Below are positions 46,016-56,256 of a stretch of 64,000 bases of DNA, in pieces; position 1 is the first letter of the stretch; every line of letters starts with the position of its first letter. The translations under genes and the position numbers were made by a program. Origin of the DNA: an uncultured Clostridia bacterium (GTDB taxonomy: Bacteria > Bacillota > Clostridia > Christensenellales > CAG-917); assembly GCA_949286725.1 (NCBI GenBank), contig CASECZ010000003.1, positions 99,208 to 163,207 on the forward strand, written 5' to 3'. The notes below the pieces were generated by a model that saw nothing but the letters and a program-made list of their open reading frames with translations, was not told where the DNA came from and did not search any database.

Positions 46016-46894
46016 TCAGGGCATTGAAATGAGAGTGTGATACTGCTTCGGCGTTATGCCGTATTCCGTCTTGAAAGCGCGGAAAAAATGCGAGTAATCG
46101 TTGAAACCGCATTTGACGTACACCTCCGTTATGGGGGTGTCTTTTTCTATCAGTTTCTTTGAAAGCAACAACCTTTTTTTCAGTACATACTGGTGCAGGG
46201 TGGAGTTGGTTTCGGATTTGAACAGACGCGACAGATAAAATTTGTTGAGATAGATTTTTTCGGCTATCGTGTCGAGCGAAAGATCGCCGTCGATGTTGTC
46301 GTCGATATAGCGCATAATTGCAGAAACCGTCGCGTCCGCTCGGCGGCGTTTCACCGCCTCTTGCAAGTCGTTGTTTTCCAACGTGAAACGCGAGAGAGCA
46401 AGCAACAGCCGTTTTACCAGCGTTTCTTCTTCGATATCCTTGCCGAAATCCCGTTTTTCGCGGCAGTCGTAGAGTTCGTACAGCATATCCTGTACGTTTT
46501 GCGAAAGTTCCCCGTCACGCAGGAGAAATGACTTTCTGCCGTCGCACGCTTTGAAACACTCTGCAAGGTCGGTATCCTGTGTGGAAAGACTGCGTACGTA
46601 ACGCGGATTTAGCCACAAAACTATGCGTTCGTAGGTTTCGCGGCTGTCGTTGATGTCGAGTTGGTGCAGGTTCTGCGGCGAGATGAGCAGAATGTCGCCC
46701 GATTGCAGACGGTAGTGCCCGTTTTCGATTATGTAACTTGCGTCGCCGTTTATGAAAAAGTAAAGTTCGTAAAAATCGTGGCTGTGCAGGTTTACGGCTT
46801 TGAAATCCTTGTCGCGATAATAATTTACCTCGAAATTGAGATTTGTCATAAGTTGCGACGATGTCCACTTTGAAACCGAGGTAATTTTTCTCAT
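46016..46894 (-). CDS. AraC-family transcriptional regulator
   Basis: 292 residues. An N-terminal cupin sensing domain has NLHSHDFYELYFFING and the LQSGDILLISPQNLHQL block. The C-terminal part has two AraC helix-turn-helix motifs (LSLDTIAEKIYLNKFYLSRLFK; ITEVYVKCGFNDYSHFFRAFK). It is divergent from the hexuronate operon, which makes it the likely local regulator. Two 14-bp direct repeats 21 bp apart in the shared intergenic region fit an AraC site. Confidence 0.93.
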   Translation of the reverse strand: MRKITSVSKWTSSQLMTNLNFEVNYYRDKDFKAVNLHSHDFYELYFFINGDASYIIENGHYRLQSGDILLISPQNLHQLDINDSRETYERIVLWLNPRYVRSLSTQDTDLAECFKACDGRKSFLLRDGELSQNVQDMLYELYDCREKRDFGKDIEEETLVKRLLLALSRFTLENNDLQEAVKRRRADATVSAIMRYIDDNIDGDLSLDTIAEKIYLNKFYLSRLFKSETNSTLHQYVLKKRLLLSKKLIEKDTPITEVYVKCGFNDYSHFFRAFKTEYGITPKQYHTLISMP

Positions 46895-46940
46895 CTTTCG
46901 CGCCTCTTTTTCTTTTTATATTTATAAAATATTATAGAAA

Positions 46941-46975
46941 GTCAATTTTTGCAAGTATTTTGTCAAAAATTGCAA
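46941..46975 (+). promoter_or_regulatory. AraC-type direct repeats upstream of uxaC
   Basis: GTCAATTTTTGCAA (46941-46954) and GTCAAAAATTGCAA (46962-46975) share GTCAA-N4-TGCAA, with a 21-bp offset (two helical turns). The second abuts a poor -35 region, with TATACA as -10 at 46997-47002. This is the geometry of AraC-type activation. Confidence 0.7.
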
Positions 46976-47022
46976 TTTGTTTGCAAAAAATAAAATTATA
47001 CAATGTAGGCGTGAGGTGAAGT

Positions 47023-48426
47023 ATGACCGATTTTATGTCCGATGACTTTATGTTGACTTCAAAAACGGCGCGGAAACTTTATACCGCCGTCGCAGACTTG
47101 CCGATATTCGACTATCACTGCCATCTCAACCCGCAGGAGATTTTCGACGACAGAAAGTTTTTTAACCTTACCGAACTGTGGCTGGAAGGCGACCACTACA
47201 AATGGCGCGTAATGCGCGAGGCAGGCGTGGACGAGCGGCTGATAACGGGAGATGCTCCCGCTCGCGACAAGTTCTTCGCTTTTGCTTCCGTTCTTCCCGA
47301 GTTCATAGGCAATCCCGTCTATCACTGGGCGCATATGGAGCTCAAAAAATATTTCGGTATCGTAAAACCGCTGTCCGCGGACACCGCGGCGGAGATATGG
47401 GACGAGACGCTTGCCGCAATGGCAGACGGGTCGTATTCCGCACGCAGACTCATCGAGACGTCAGGCGTCAAAGCCGTCGTCACCACGGACGACCCTCTCG
47501 ACGACCTCGACAAACACGAAAAACTGGCGGCGGCAAAACTTCCGTTTGCCGTTTTGCCCTGTTTCAGATGCGACAACGTCGTCAATATCGACAAAGACGG
47601 GTTTGCCGATTACGTACATCGCCTTGCCGACAAGACGGGCAGGAAAATCAACTGCGTCGACGACTTGCTCGCCGCGCTTGCAGAAAGGCTCGACGTGTTT
47701 AAGGCGCACGGGGCGGTGGCGGCGGACTGTTCGTTTACGGACTTCCGCGGCGGTTTGCTTACTCCCGCGGCGGCGGACTGCGCGTTGCGCAAGAAGATGA
47801 AAGGTCGTGGAATATCGGCAGACGAGAGTGCGGAGTATTCCTTCCGCGTACTGGTGGGACTTGCCCGCCTGTTTGCCGAGCGCGGTATGGTTATGCAGAT
47901 ACACACGGGCGTGTTGCGCAACCGCAACAGCGTGCTGTTCGGCAGACTGGGCGCCGACTGCGGCATTGACAGCGTGGCGAACACTCCCGACGTGGAAGCG
48001 GCGGGCAGATTTTTCGATACCGTGGAAAAAGAGGGCGGCATGCCCAAAACAATTGTGTATACGCTCAATTCCTCGGCGTACTATCCGCTTGCAACAATGC
48101 TCGGCAACTTTGCGGGAGGCTCCCGCGGGAAACTGCAACTGGGTGCGGCGTGGTGGTTTATGGACCACCGCGACGGAATACGCGAGCAACTGCGCATATT
48201 CGCGGCAACCGGCGGACTGGGATATTTCAACGGAATGCTCACCGACTCGCGCAGTTTCGTATCGTACGCGCGTCACGACTATTTCAGGCGCGTTCTTTGC
48301 TCGCTTCTCGCGAAATGGGCGGAGGCGGGGGAGTATCCCAACGACGACTCGCTGGTCAGACTGGCGCAAAATGTGAGTTACTTTAACGCAGCAGGATTTT
48401 TTTCGGCAGGAGATGAAAAACTATGA
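47023..48426 (+). CDS. uxaC: Uronate isomerase
   Basis: 467 residues; converts D-glucuronate to D-fructuronate (and galacturonate to tagaturonate). Amidohydrolase-like barrel with metal motif [12 protein letters not shown], then [32 protein letters not shown] and the C-terminal block beginning [10 protein letters not shown]. First gene of the hexuronate operon; GAGGTG precedes the ATG. It overlaps uxuA by four bases. Confidence 0.96.
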   Translation: MTDFMSDDFMLTSKTARKLYTAVADLPIFDYHCHLNPQEIFDDRKFFNLTELWLEGDHYKWRVMREAGVDERLITGDAPARDKFFAFASVLPEFIGNPVYHWAHMELKKYFGIVKPLSADTAAEIWDETLAAMADGSYSARRLIETSGVKAVVTTDDPLDDLDKHEKLAAAKLPFAVLPCFRCDNVVNIDKDGFADYVHRLADKTGRKINCVDDLLAALAERLDVFKAHGAVAADCSFTDFRGGLLTPAAADCALRKKMKGRGISADESAEYSFRVLVGLARLFAERGMVMQIHTGVLRNRNSVLFGRLGADCGIDSVANTPDVEAAGRFFDTVEKEGGMPKTIVYTLNSSAYYPLATMLGNFAGGSRGKLQLGAAWWFMDHRDGIREQLRIFAATGGLGYFNGMLTDSRSFVSYARHDYFRRVLCSLLAKWAEAGEYPNDDSLVRLAQNVSYFNAAGFFSAGDEKL

Positions 48427-49478
48427 AAATGACTTTTCGGTGGTATGGCGAGAGCGACAAAATCACGCTTGACAAAATCAGGCAGATACCCAATATGTAC
48501 AGCGTTGTAACGGCGGTGTACGACGTACCCGTGGGCGAAGTGTGGCCCAACGAAAGCATAGCCGCGCTGAAAGACGCCGCCGCGCGCAACGGGCTGAAAA
48601 TGGAAGTCATCGAGAGCGTACCCGTGCACGAGGACATAAAACTAGGTCTGCCCACGCGCGACAAGTACATCGACGCGTACAAAGAGAACATACGCAGACT
48701 GGGAAAAGCCGGCGTAAAGTGCATATGCTACAACTTTATGCCCGTGTTCGACTGGACGCGCACGCAGCTCGACAAGGTGGCGGCAGACGGCTCGACGTCA
48801 CTTGTGTATTATGAAAAACAGCTCAAAGAGATGAACCCTCTCGACGGCGAACTGTCTTTGCCCGGTTGGGACAGCAGTTACAAGAAAGAGGACTTGAAAC
48901 GTCTGTTTGAGCAGTATAAAGCCGTAGATGAGGAAAAACTCTTTGAAAATCTGGAATATTTCCTCAAAGCGATAATTCCCGTCGCGGAGGAAGCGGGCGT
49001 CAATATGGCGATACACCCCGACGACCCGCCGTGGCCCATTTTCGGTTTGCCGCGTATCATCACGAACGAAAAGAACATAGACAGGTTCCTTTCTCTGGTG
49101 GACAGTCCCGCAAACGGTCTTACGTTCTGCACGGGGTCGCTCGGTGCAGACCAAAACGCGGATATTCCGCGCCTTGTCGCAAAGTATGCGGCAATGGGCA
49201 GAATTCACTTTATGCATATAAGGAACATCCGTTTCGTCGCGGACGGCTTCGAGGAAACGGCACACGACGCCAACTACGGCTCGCTGGACATCGTCGGCAT
49301 CGTCAAGGCGTTGTCCGACGCGGATTACGACGGTTACGTGCGCCCCGACCACGGCAGAATGATATGGGGCGAGCAGGGCAAACCCGGTTACGGACTTTAC
49401 GACCGCGCGCTGGGCGCAAGTTACATCAACGGCGTGTGGGAAGCACTCCGTTACGAAAAAGAAAATCGCAATAAATGA
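48423..49478 (+). CDS. uxuA: Mannonate dehydratase
   Basis: 351 residues; dehydrates D-mannonate to 2-keto-3-deoxygluconate. TIM barrel with [56 protein letters not shown] and FCTGSLGA, all typical. It overlaps uxaC and is followed by the fructuronate reductase gene after 56 bp. Confidence 0.96.
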   Translation: MKMTFRWYGESDKITLDKIRQIPNMYSVVTAVYDVPVGEVWPNESIAALKDAAARNGLKMEVIESVPVHEDIKLGLPTRDKYIDAYKENIRRLGKAGVKCICYNFMPVFDWTRTQLDKVAADGSTSLVYYEKQLKEMNPLDGELSLPGWDSSYKKEDLKRLFEQYKAVDEEKLFENLEYFLKAIIPVAEEAGVNMAIHPDDPPWPIFGLPRIITNEKNIDRFLSLVDSPANGLTFCTGSLGADQNADIPRLVAKYAAMGRIHFMHIRNIRFVADGFEETAHDANYGSLDIVGIVKALSDADYDGYVRPDHGRMIWGEQGKPGYGLYDRALGASYINGVWEALRYEKENRNK

Positions 49479-49534
49479 AATAATTCCCGTTTTGCGACGT
49501 TATACTGCACAAGCGGGTTTCGGAGGTTTATATT

Positions 49535-50374
49535 ATGAACAAATTCGACATAAATCTTTCAGGCAAAGTGGTTGTCATTACGGGCGCAGGCGGAATTATC
49601 TGCGGCGCAATCGCGCGCGAGCTGGCTCCTTCGGGTGCCGCAATCGCGTTGTTGGACCTCAACAAGGGCGCGGCGCAGAAAGTCGCCGACGACATCGTTG
49701 CCGCGGGTGGTAAAGCCAACGCGTACGAGTGCAACGTGCTGGACAAAAACTCCATTCAGGCGGCGCATGACGCCGTCGTGAAGGATTTCGGCACCTGCGA
49801 TATTCTCGTCAACGGAGCGGGCGGCAACAATCCCCGCGCAACCACGGACAACGAATTCTGCATCATTGGCGAACAGGTCGACAAGGATTTCTTCGCGCTG
49901 GACGAAAGCGGCGTCAAATTCGTGTTCGACCTCAACTTCATAGGGACGTTCCTGCCCACGCAGGTCTTTGCGAAGGATATGCTCGGGAAGAGCGGTTGCT
50001 CCATTCTCAACATATCTTCGATGAACGCATATACGCCCCTCACCAAGATACCCGCATACAGTGCGGCGAAAGCGGGCATAAGCAACTTTACTCAGTGGCT
50101 TGCGGTGCACTTTGCCAAAGCGGGCATTCGCGTCAACGCCATAGCTCCCGGATTTTTCGTGACCAACCAGAATCGCGCGTTGCTCTTCGACGCCGACGGC
50201 AACCCGACGGCGAGGACGGAAAAAATCCTGCGTTCCACGCCTATGGGACGTTTCGGAGAGGTCGAGGAAATAATGGGCGCGACCAAACTGCTGATATCCG
50301 AAAAAGAGGCGGCGTTCATAACGGGCGTCGTCATCCCCATCGACGGCGGTTTCAATGCATACAGCGGGGTGTAA
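49535..50374 (+). CDS. uxuB: D-fructuronate reductase, SDR type (D-mannonate oxidoreductase)
   Basis: 279 residues, short-chain dehydrogenase with ITGAGGIICGAIA cofactor loop, NGAGGNNP, and active-site Ser-Tyr-Lys (ISSMNAYTPLTKIPAYSAAK). The Bacillus UxuB/YjmF type, not the larger E. coli type. In this operon the reaction is fructuronate to mannonate with NADH, between UxaC and UxuA. Confidence 0.92.
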   Translation: MNKFDINLSGKVVVITGAGGIICGAIARELAPSGAAIALLDLNKGAAQKVADDIVAAGGKANAYECNVLDKNSIQAAHDAVVKDFGTCDILVNGAGGNNPRATTDNEFCIIGEQVDKDFFALDESGVKFVFDLNFIGTFLPTQVFAKDMLGKSGCSILNISSMNAYTPLTKIPAYSAAKAGISNFTQWLAVHFAKAGIRVNAIAPGFFVTNQNRALLFDADGNPTARTEKILRSTPMGRFGEVEEIMGATKLLISEKEAAFITGVVIPIDGGFNAYSGV

Positions 50375-50375
50375 A

Positions 50376-50987
50376 ATGGACTATTCGTTTCTCGACAGCA
50401 ACAAAATCGTTCCCGTCGTGGTGCTCAACAGGGTTGAGGACACCGAACCTACGCTCAACGCATTGAAAAGAGGCGGCATAAACTCCGCCGAAATAACTTT
50501 CCGTACGGCATGTGCGGCAGAGGCGATTGCGCTAGCCGCAAGTACCTTTCCCGATATGCTGATAGGCGCGGGCACGGTGATAAACGCCGACCAATGCGAG
50601 CGCGCGTGCGACGCGGGTGCGAAGTTTATCGTATCGCCCGGTTTTTCGCCTTCGGTTCTCGAAACGTGCGAACGCCGCGGCGTACCGTATCTTGCGGGCG
50701 TCGTTACTCCCACCGAAATTATGACGGCAAAGGCATACGGGCTCAACGTGCTCAAATTTTTTCCTGCCGGCGTTTACGGCGGCGTCAAAGCACTCAAAGC
50801 GTTGTCCGCGGTATTTCCCGACGTCAGGTTTGTGCCGACGGGCGGTGTGGACGAAAAAAATCTTGCGGAGTTTCTGTCCCTTCCTTGCGTAGCGGCGGTG
50901 GGGGGCAGTTTTATGTTCAAGGGCTCCGCGGAGGATATCGAAACCAAATCCCGCGAGGCGGTTAAGATTGCGGAGGAAATCAAATGA
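50376..50987 (+). CDS. eda: KDPG/KHG aldolase
   Basis: 203 residues; cleaves 2-keto-3-deoxy-6-phosphogluconate to pyruvate and glyceraldehyde 3-phosphate. Catalytic Glu in SAEITFRTACA, Schiff-base Lys in VLKFFPAGVYGGVKALKAL, FVPTGGVDEKNL. Start ATG 50376 comes two bases after the uxuB stop. It overlaps kdgK by four bases. Confidence 0.95.
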   Translation: MDYSFLDSNKIVPVVVLNRVEDTEPTLNALKRGGINSAEITFRTACAAEAIALAASTFPDMLIGAGTVINADQCERACDAGAKFIVSPGFSPSVLETCERRGVPYLAGVVTPTEIMTAKAYGLNVLKFFPAGVYGGVKALKALSAVFPDVRFVPTGGVDEKNLAEFLSLPCVAAVGGSFMFKGSAEDIETKSREAVKIAEEIK

Positions 50988-52003
50988 AAATCGTAACTTT
51001 CGGCGAAATTATGTTGCGTCTTGCTCCCGAAGGCTATCTGCGGTTTTTGCAGGAGCCTCGTTTTCAGGCGACGTTCGGCGGCGGCGAGGCGAACGTGGCG
51101 GTGTCCGTCGCGGCGTTCGGCGCGGAAACGGAGTTTGTCACCAAACTTCCTGCCAACGATATAGGCGAGGCGTGCGTGCGCGAACTCAAATCTTTGGGTG
51201 TGGGCACCCGACACATCGCGCGCGGCGGTGGCAGAATGGGCATCTATTATCTCGAAAAGGGCGCGTCGGTGAGACCCTCGAAGGTCATATACGACCGCGC
51301 TCATTCGGCGATTGCCGAAGCGTCAGCTTCGGATTTCGACTGGCAGAGCATATTTGCGGGTGCGGACGCCTTCCACTTTTCGGGCATTACTCCCGCGCTT
51401 TCGGAGAGCGTTGCCGAAATTACTTTACAGGCGGTAAAAGCCGCCAAAAAGGCGGGCGTCAAAGTTTCGTGCGACCTCAATTACCGCAAGAACCTTTGGA
51501 GCACCGAGCGCGCCGAAAAGGTGATGAGCGGACTTATGCCTTACGTCGATATCTGCATAGGCAACGAAGAGGACGCCGAAAAGGTGTTCGGCATAAGACC
51601 CGACGGCAACAATATCACGGGAGGCAAACTCAACAAAGCGGGATACGAGCAGGTTGCGCGCAGACTGACGGAAAAGTTCGGTTTCGAAACGGTGGCTTGT
51701 ACTTTGAGAGAGAGCATATCCGCGTCGGACAACAACTGGGGCGCTATGCTTTACGTCGACGGCAAGGCGTATTACTCCAAGACTTACCCTCTGCACATAG
51801 TGGACAGAGTGGGCGGCGGAGATTCTTTCTCGGCAGGGCTTGTGTATTCGCTTTGCGCGGGACGCGCTCCGCAGGACGCGTTGGAATTCGCCGTGGCGGC
51901 GAGCGCACTGAAACAGACAATTGAAGGCGACTTCAACCGCGTTACGGCGGCGGAGGTCGAACGGCTTGCGGGCGGCGACGCCAGCGGCAGAGTACAGAGA
52001 TAA
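50984..52003 (+). CDS. kdgK: 2-keto-3-deoxygluconate kinase
   Basis: 339 residues, PfkB/ribokinase fold. FGEIMLRLAPEG at the start, FGGGEANVAVSVAAFG, and the anion-hole/catalytic base motif DRVGGGDSFSAGL. Supplies KDPG to Eda. Overlaps eda by ATGA. Confidence 0.95.
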   Translation: MKIVTFGEIMLRLAPEGYLRFLQEPRFQATFGGGEANVAVSVAAFGAETEFVTKLPANDIGEACVRELKSLGVGTRHIARGGGRMGIYYLEKGASVRPSKVIYDRAHSAIAEASASDFDWQSIFAGADAFHFSGITPALSESVAEITLQAVKAAKKAGVKVSCDLNYRKNLWSTERAEKVMSGLMPYVDICIGNEEDAEKVFGIRPDGNNITGGKLNKAGYEQVARRLTEKFGFETVACTLRESISASDNNWGAMLYVDGKAYYSKTYPLHIVDRVGGGDSFSAGLVYSLCAGRAPQDALEFAVAASALKQTIEGDFNRVTAAEVERLAGGDASGRVQR

Positions 52004-52036
52004 CCGACGGGCGGCTATTCCCGACAGGAGGAAAAA

Positions 52037-54292
52037 ATGAAAACCCAACTTATAAACGACAACTGGAAATTTTACAAGGACGCCAGCACTTTCGACGCCG
52101 CAAACGGCGCGGCGTGCAAGAGCGTGACCCTTCCGCACACGTGGAACAACCTCGACGGACAGGACGGCGGGTCGGACTACTTCCGCGGCACTTGTTTGTA
52201 CATCAGGAAGTTAAACGTGTCGAAAAAGGCGGATAAAGTGTATTATCTGGAATTCAGGGCCGTCAACAGCATCGCCGACGTCTATGTCAACAGAAAGGCG
52301 GTTGCACATCACGAGGGCGGTTTCTCGATATTTCGCGCCAACGTCACCGACGTGCTCGAAGACGGCGAGAACGAGATTGCGGTGTTTGCCGACAACTCGC
52401 CGAACGACACCGTTTATCCGCAGATGGCGGACTTCACTTTCTTCGGCGGAATATACCGCAACGTCTATTTCATCGAAGCGAACAAGAGCCGTTTCGACCT
52501 CGACTATTACGGCGGTCCCGGCGTGACGGTGACGCCCGTCGTCAACAAGGACGGCAGCGCAACCGTGACGGTTCAGGCGTACGTCACCGAGGCGGAGAGA
52601 AGTCAGCAGGTGGCGGCAAAGATTACCTTCGACGGCAAAGTGGCGGGTATAGGCGCGGCAAGAGCCACGGACGGCAAAATCGTCATCGACATCGCGCGTC
52701 CCGAACTGTGGGACGGCGTCAAAAAGCCTGCGCTTTACACGGCGGACGTCATTCTCACTCAGGACGGGCAGCTGTTGGACGAACGCAAAATCCGTTTCGG
52801 TATCAGGTCGTTTGCCGTGGATAAGGATGGCTTCGTCCTCAACGGCAGACGCTATCCGCTCCGCGGCGTCGCGCGTCATCAGGACAGGCTGAATATGGGT
52901 TGGGCAATCACGGAGAAAGAGCACAAAGAAGACATGCAACTCATCTCCGAAGTCGGCGCCAACTCAATCCGCCTTGCGCACTACGAACACGACCAGTATT
53001 TTTACGACCTCGCCGACGAATACGGCATGGTCGTCTGGGCGGAAATCCCCTACATTTCCGTGCATATGGAAAATGGTTGCGACAATGCAATCAGCCAGAT
53101 GAAGGAATTGATAATTCAAAACTACAATCATCCTTCCATAATGTTCTGGGGATTGAGCAACGAAATCACGATAGGCGGCGAAAAAGAGGGCGTGCTCGAA
53201 TTCCACCGCAAACTCAACGACCTGTGCCATTCTCTCGACAAGACGCGTCTCACCACGATGGCGCACGTGACGATGCTAGACCCGTCGTCTCCGCTGTCGT
53301 TCGTGTCCGACATAATGTCGTACAACCACTATTTCGGATGGTACGTGGGTGACGTCGCCGACAACGCGACCTGGCTCGACGATTTCAGAAAGAACTATCC
53401 CGACCGTCCCATCGGACTTTCCGAGTACGGTTGCGAGGCAATCCTTACGTGGCATACCTCCGACCCCAAACAGGGCGACTATTCCGAGGAATATCAGGCG
53501 TACTATCACGAAAAGATGCTGGAAATTTTCGAGGAGCGTCCTTATCTTTGGGCGACGCACGTGTGGAATATGTTCGACTTCGGCGTGGACGGGAGAGACG
53601 AAGGCGGCGTGAAGGGCAGGAACAACAAAGGTCTCGTCACCTACGACCGCAAGACCAAAAAGGACAGCTTCTACGTTTACAAAGCCCACTGGTCCGACGA
53701 GCCGTTTGTGCACATCGCGTCCAAACGCTACGAGAAACGCCCCGAGAAAATCACGAAAATCAAGGTGTACACCAATCAGCCCGAAGTCACGCTGTACGTC
53801 GGCGGCAAAAAGTTCGCGACCAAACAGGGCAAATACGTGTTCGAATTCGAAGTGCCTCTCAAACTGCTCGGCAAGACGGCGGTGAAAGCCGTGAACGGCA
53901 ATCTCACGGACGAGGCGGAGTTCCGCAGAGTGTCCAAACCCTGCAAGGAGTACGCTTTCAAGAAAGAGGAGACGGGCGTTGTCAACTGGTTCGAGAAGGA
54001 CGGCGTGAAGTACGAGTTCAAGTATCCCGAAGGTATGTTCTCCATTCGCGACAAACTGGGCGTGATTATGGCAAATCCCGAGGGCGAGGCACTCATAATG
54101 CGCCTTATCGACAGAGCCGTCGCCGAGATGAAGGCGCGCGGCGAGGAGCTGCCGTTCCAGCCCAGCAAGAGCCTGTTCAGACTGGCGGGCAGTATGACAA
54201 TCGAGCGCATCGCGGGGATGGCGGGCGGCAAAATCACGCCAGAAATTCTCTACCACGTCAACGAGGAACTCAACAAGATACCCAAGAAGTGA
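52037..54292 (+). CDS. Glycoside hydrolase family 2, probable beta-glucuronidase
   Basis: 751 residues without signal peptide, so cytoplasmic. GH2 sugar-binding domain (1-165), Ig-like domain (165-265), TIM barrel (265-575) and a C-terminal domain. Acid/base Glu376 in FWGLSNEI, nucleophile Glu463 in GLSEYGCE. Family 2 covers beta-galactosidases and beta-glucuronidases; the uronate operon favours glucuronide as substrate, but the residues that separate the two cannot be judged by eye. The last 120 residues resemble a helical tail seen in some gut homologues. AGGAGG ribosome site. Confidence 0.9.
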   Translation: MKTQLINDNWKFYKDASTFDAANGAACKSVTLPHTWNNLDGQDGGSDYFRGTCLYIRKLNVSKKADKVYYLEFRAVNSIADVYVNRKAVAHHEGGFSIFRANVTDVLEDGENEIAVFADNSPNDTVYPQMADFTFFGGIYRNVYFIEANKSRFDLDYYGGPGVTVTPVVNKDGSATVTVQAYVTEAERSQQVAAKITFDGKVAGIGAARATDGKIVIDIARPELWDGVKKPALYTADVILTQDGQLLDERKIRFGIRSFAVDKDGFVLNGRRYPLRGVARHQDRLNMGWAITEKEHKEDMQLISEVGANSIRLAHYEHDQYFYDLADEYGMVVWAEIPYISVHMENGCDNAISQMKELIIQNYNHPSIMFWGLSNEITIGGEKEGVLEFHRKLNDLCHSLDKTRLTTMAHVTMLDPSSPLSFVSDIMSYNHYFGWYVGDVADNATWLDDFRKNYPDRPIGLSEYGCEAILTWHTSDPKQGDYSEEYQAYYHEKMLEIFEERPYLWATHVWNMFDFGVDGRDEGGVKGRNNKGLVTYDRKTKKDSFYVYKAHWSDEPFVHIASKRYEKRPEKITKIKVYTNQPEVTLYVGGKKFATKQGKYVFEFEVPLKLLGKTAVKAVNGNLTDEAEFRRVSKPCKEYAFKKEETGVVNWFEKDGVKYEFKYPEGMFSIRDKLGVIMANPEGEALIMRLIDRAVAEMKARGEELPFQPSKSLFRLAGSMTIERIAGMAGGKITPEILYHVNEELNKIPKK

Positions 54293-54377
54293 ACTCGAAT
54301 CCGAAACGAAACAATTTGTAACCCGCGGAGCGCGCGGCGGCACGCTCCGAAAAAAATAAACGTTCCGAGGAGGAATT

Positions 54378-56078
54378 ATGAGAGCAAATACCATGAGTGT
54401 GCCGAAAAAGGAAAAGAAAGAGAGACCTTTCGGCATAAGAGACAAAGTTGGATATCTGTTCGGCGACTTCGGTTGCAACATGAGTTTCCAACTTATAAGC
54501 TCCTACCTCATGCTCTATATGACGCAGGGCATGGGGCTCTCGACCGAGCACTGGGCAATCATCGTCGTCGTCGCAAAGATATTCGACGCCATCAACGACC
54601 CGATAATCGGCGCTCTTGTCGACGCTCGCCGACCCGGCAAGAACGGCAAATTCCGTCCGTGGATATTCTGGGGCGCGTTTGCCATAGCCATAACGACGCT
54701 GTTGCTGTTCATCGACATACGCGGCATTTCTTACGGCGGCAGGTTTGCGTACTGCCTCATTATGTATATGGTGTGGTCTATTGCGTACACGGCGGCGAAC
54801 GTGCCTTACGGTTCGCTCAACGCCGCACTTACCGACGACCCCGGACAGCGTGCAAGCCTTTCTTCGCTTCGCAGCATAGGCGCGGGCGTCGCGATGTTGC
54901 CAATTATGGTCGTTCTGCCTTTGGTCGTCTACGGAGAGAAAGACCCCGTAACGGGCAATGCACCCATACTTCCCGAAGTGTTCATCTGGGTGGCTTTGCT
55001 TTGCGGACTGGTCGGAATAGGCGGATTTATGCTGACCTACTTCCTCACGAAAGAGCGGTCGCAGGTAGTAAAACCCAAGGAAAAGTTCAACTATTTCAAG
55101 ACTTTTGCGGCATTTTTGAAGAACCGCGCCGCGTTGGGTATGTGCCTTGCGTCGTTTGCGCAGCTGGTTTTCGTAATGTCCTATTCGACGACTTTGCCGC
55201 TCGTGTTCCAGTTCTACTTCCAGGATACAAATCTCATCAGTATCGCGGTCGTCGTCATAATGATACCTATGATGTTGCTCATACCGTTTATGGGCAAAAT
55301 GTCCGTGAAATTCGGCAAAAAAGAGATTTCCACGTGGCCGAACCTGTTGTCGATTGTCGTGCTCATCGTGATGTTGTTCGTCCCGTTCCCTCGCAACAGC
55401 ACGGGCGCGTGGATATATTCCGCAATGCTCGGTGTCACCATGTTTGCGGGCGGTACGTTTATGCTCGCAACCTGGTCGATGGTCGCGGACTGCGTCGATC
55501 AACAGGAACTCAATACGGGCAAACGCGAAGAAGGCAGCGTATACGCAACCTATTCGCTTGCGCGTAAAATCGCACAGGGCGTAGGCGCAGGTTTCGTTGC
55601 GCTGTGCCTCGGCTGGTGCGGATACGACTCGCAACACGCGGATTTGACCACTCCCGAGACTGCGTCGAATATGTTGCAACTGTCCATAATTCTTCCGCTG
55701 GTCGGCTTTGTAATCGTGTTCCTCGCACTGCTGTTCGTGTACAACCTGAACCGCAAGAAGGTGGAAGAAAACGTCGCACGCCTGCGTGAAATCCATGCCG
55801 CAGCCGAACAAAACGCCGAGCCCGCTCCCGCCGTCGCGTCGGGCGACTTCGGCGAGATATTCGAAAACGCACAGGAAGAAACGGAAACCGCGGCGTCCTT
55901 CAAGAGCGCAATCGGCGAGGACAGCACGATAAATCCGATGACCGTCGACGAAGTCGAGTCGGAAGACGTTCCCGCAGAGGAAATCCCCGCCGAAAACGAG
56001 AATGCGGATGAAAGCGGAAATTTTGAGGAGAACGAAATGTCGGATAAGGACGAAAATTCCGAGAAAGACGAAAAATAG
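54378..56078 (+). CDS. GPH-family sugar:cation symporter with acidic C-terminal tail
   Basis: 566 residues, twelve predicted membrane segments of the glycoside-pentoside-hexuronide:cation symporter family (DKVGYLFGDFGCNMSFQL; PIIGALVDARRPGKNGKFRPW; VADCVDQQELNTGKREEG). It presumably imports glucuronides for the GH2 enzyme encoded just before it. After about residue 465 there is a roughly 100-residue tail rich in Glu, Asp and Ala, without recognised domain, unusual for the family. AGGAGG precedes the ATG. Last gene of the operon. Confidence 0.92.
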   Translation: MRANTMSVPKKEKKERPFGIRDKVGYLFGDFGCNMSFQLISSYLMLYMTQGMGLSTEHWAIIVVVAKIFDAINDPIIGALVDARRPGKNGKFRPWIFWGAFAIAITTLLLFIDIRGISYGGRFAYCLIMYMVWSIAYTAANVPYGSLNAALTDDPGQRASLSSLRSIGAGVAMLPIMVVLPLVVYGEKDPVTGNAPILPEVFIWVALLCGLVGIGGFMLTYFLTKERSQVVKPKEKFNYFKTFAAFLKNRAALGMCLASFAQLVFVMSYSTTLPLVFQFYFQDTNLISIAVVVIMIPMMLLIPFMGKMSVKFGKKEISTWPNLLSIVVLIVMLFVPFPRNSTGAWIYSAMLGVTMFAGGTFMLATWSMVADCVDQQELNTGKREEGSVYATYSLARKIAQGVGAGFVALCLGWCGYDSQHADLTTPETASNMLQLSIILPLVGFVIVFLALLFVYNLNRKKVEENVARLREIHAAAEQNAEPAPAVASGDFGEIFENAQEETETAASFKSAIGEDSTINPMTVDEVESEDVPAEEIPAENENADESGNFEENEMSDKDENSEKDEK

Positions 56079-56108
56079 TTTGTTTTCTCAATACCTCTAG
56101 GTTTGGAC

Positions 56109-56132
56109 GATCCCGCCCTTTGCGGCGGGATT
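56109..56132 (+). terminator. Intrinsic terminator of the hexuronate operon
   Basis: Nine-bp stem (56109-56117 with 56124-56132, one wobble), weakly T-rich tail. Confidence 0.7.
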
Positions 56133-56162
56133 GTCCTTTGTAAAGACACTTGCCGAAAACCC

Positions 56163-56191
56163 TTGTTGAAAAGGCGGCGTTGTATTATAAT
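56163..56191 (+). promoter_or_regulatory. Promoter of the decarboxylase-family gene
   Basis: TTGTTG (56163-56168), 17-bp spacer, TATAAT (56186-56191). It rules out the in-frame TTG at 56191 as the start codon. Confidence 0.7.
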
Positions 56192-56256
56192 TGAGCCGAC
56201 GACAAAGCCCGACCGAGCGCGGCGCGCCGCCTACGGAAAGGCAATCGGGAGACGAA

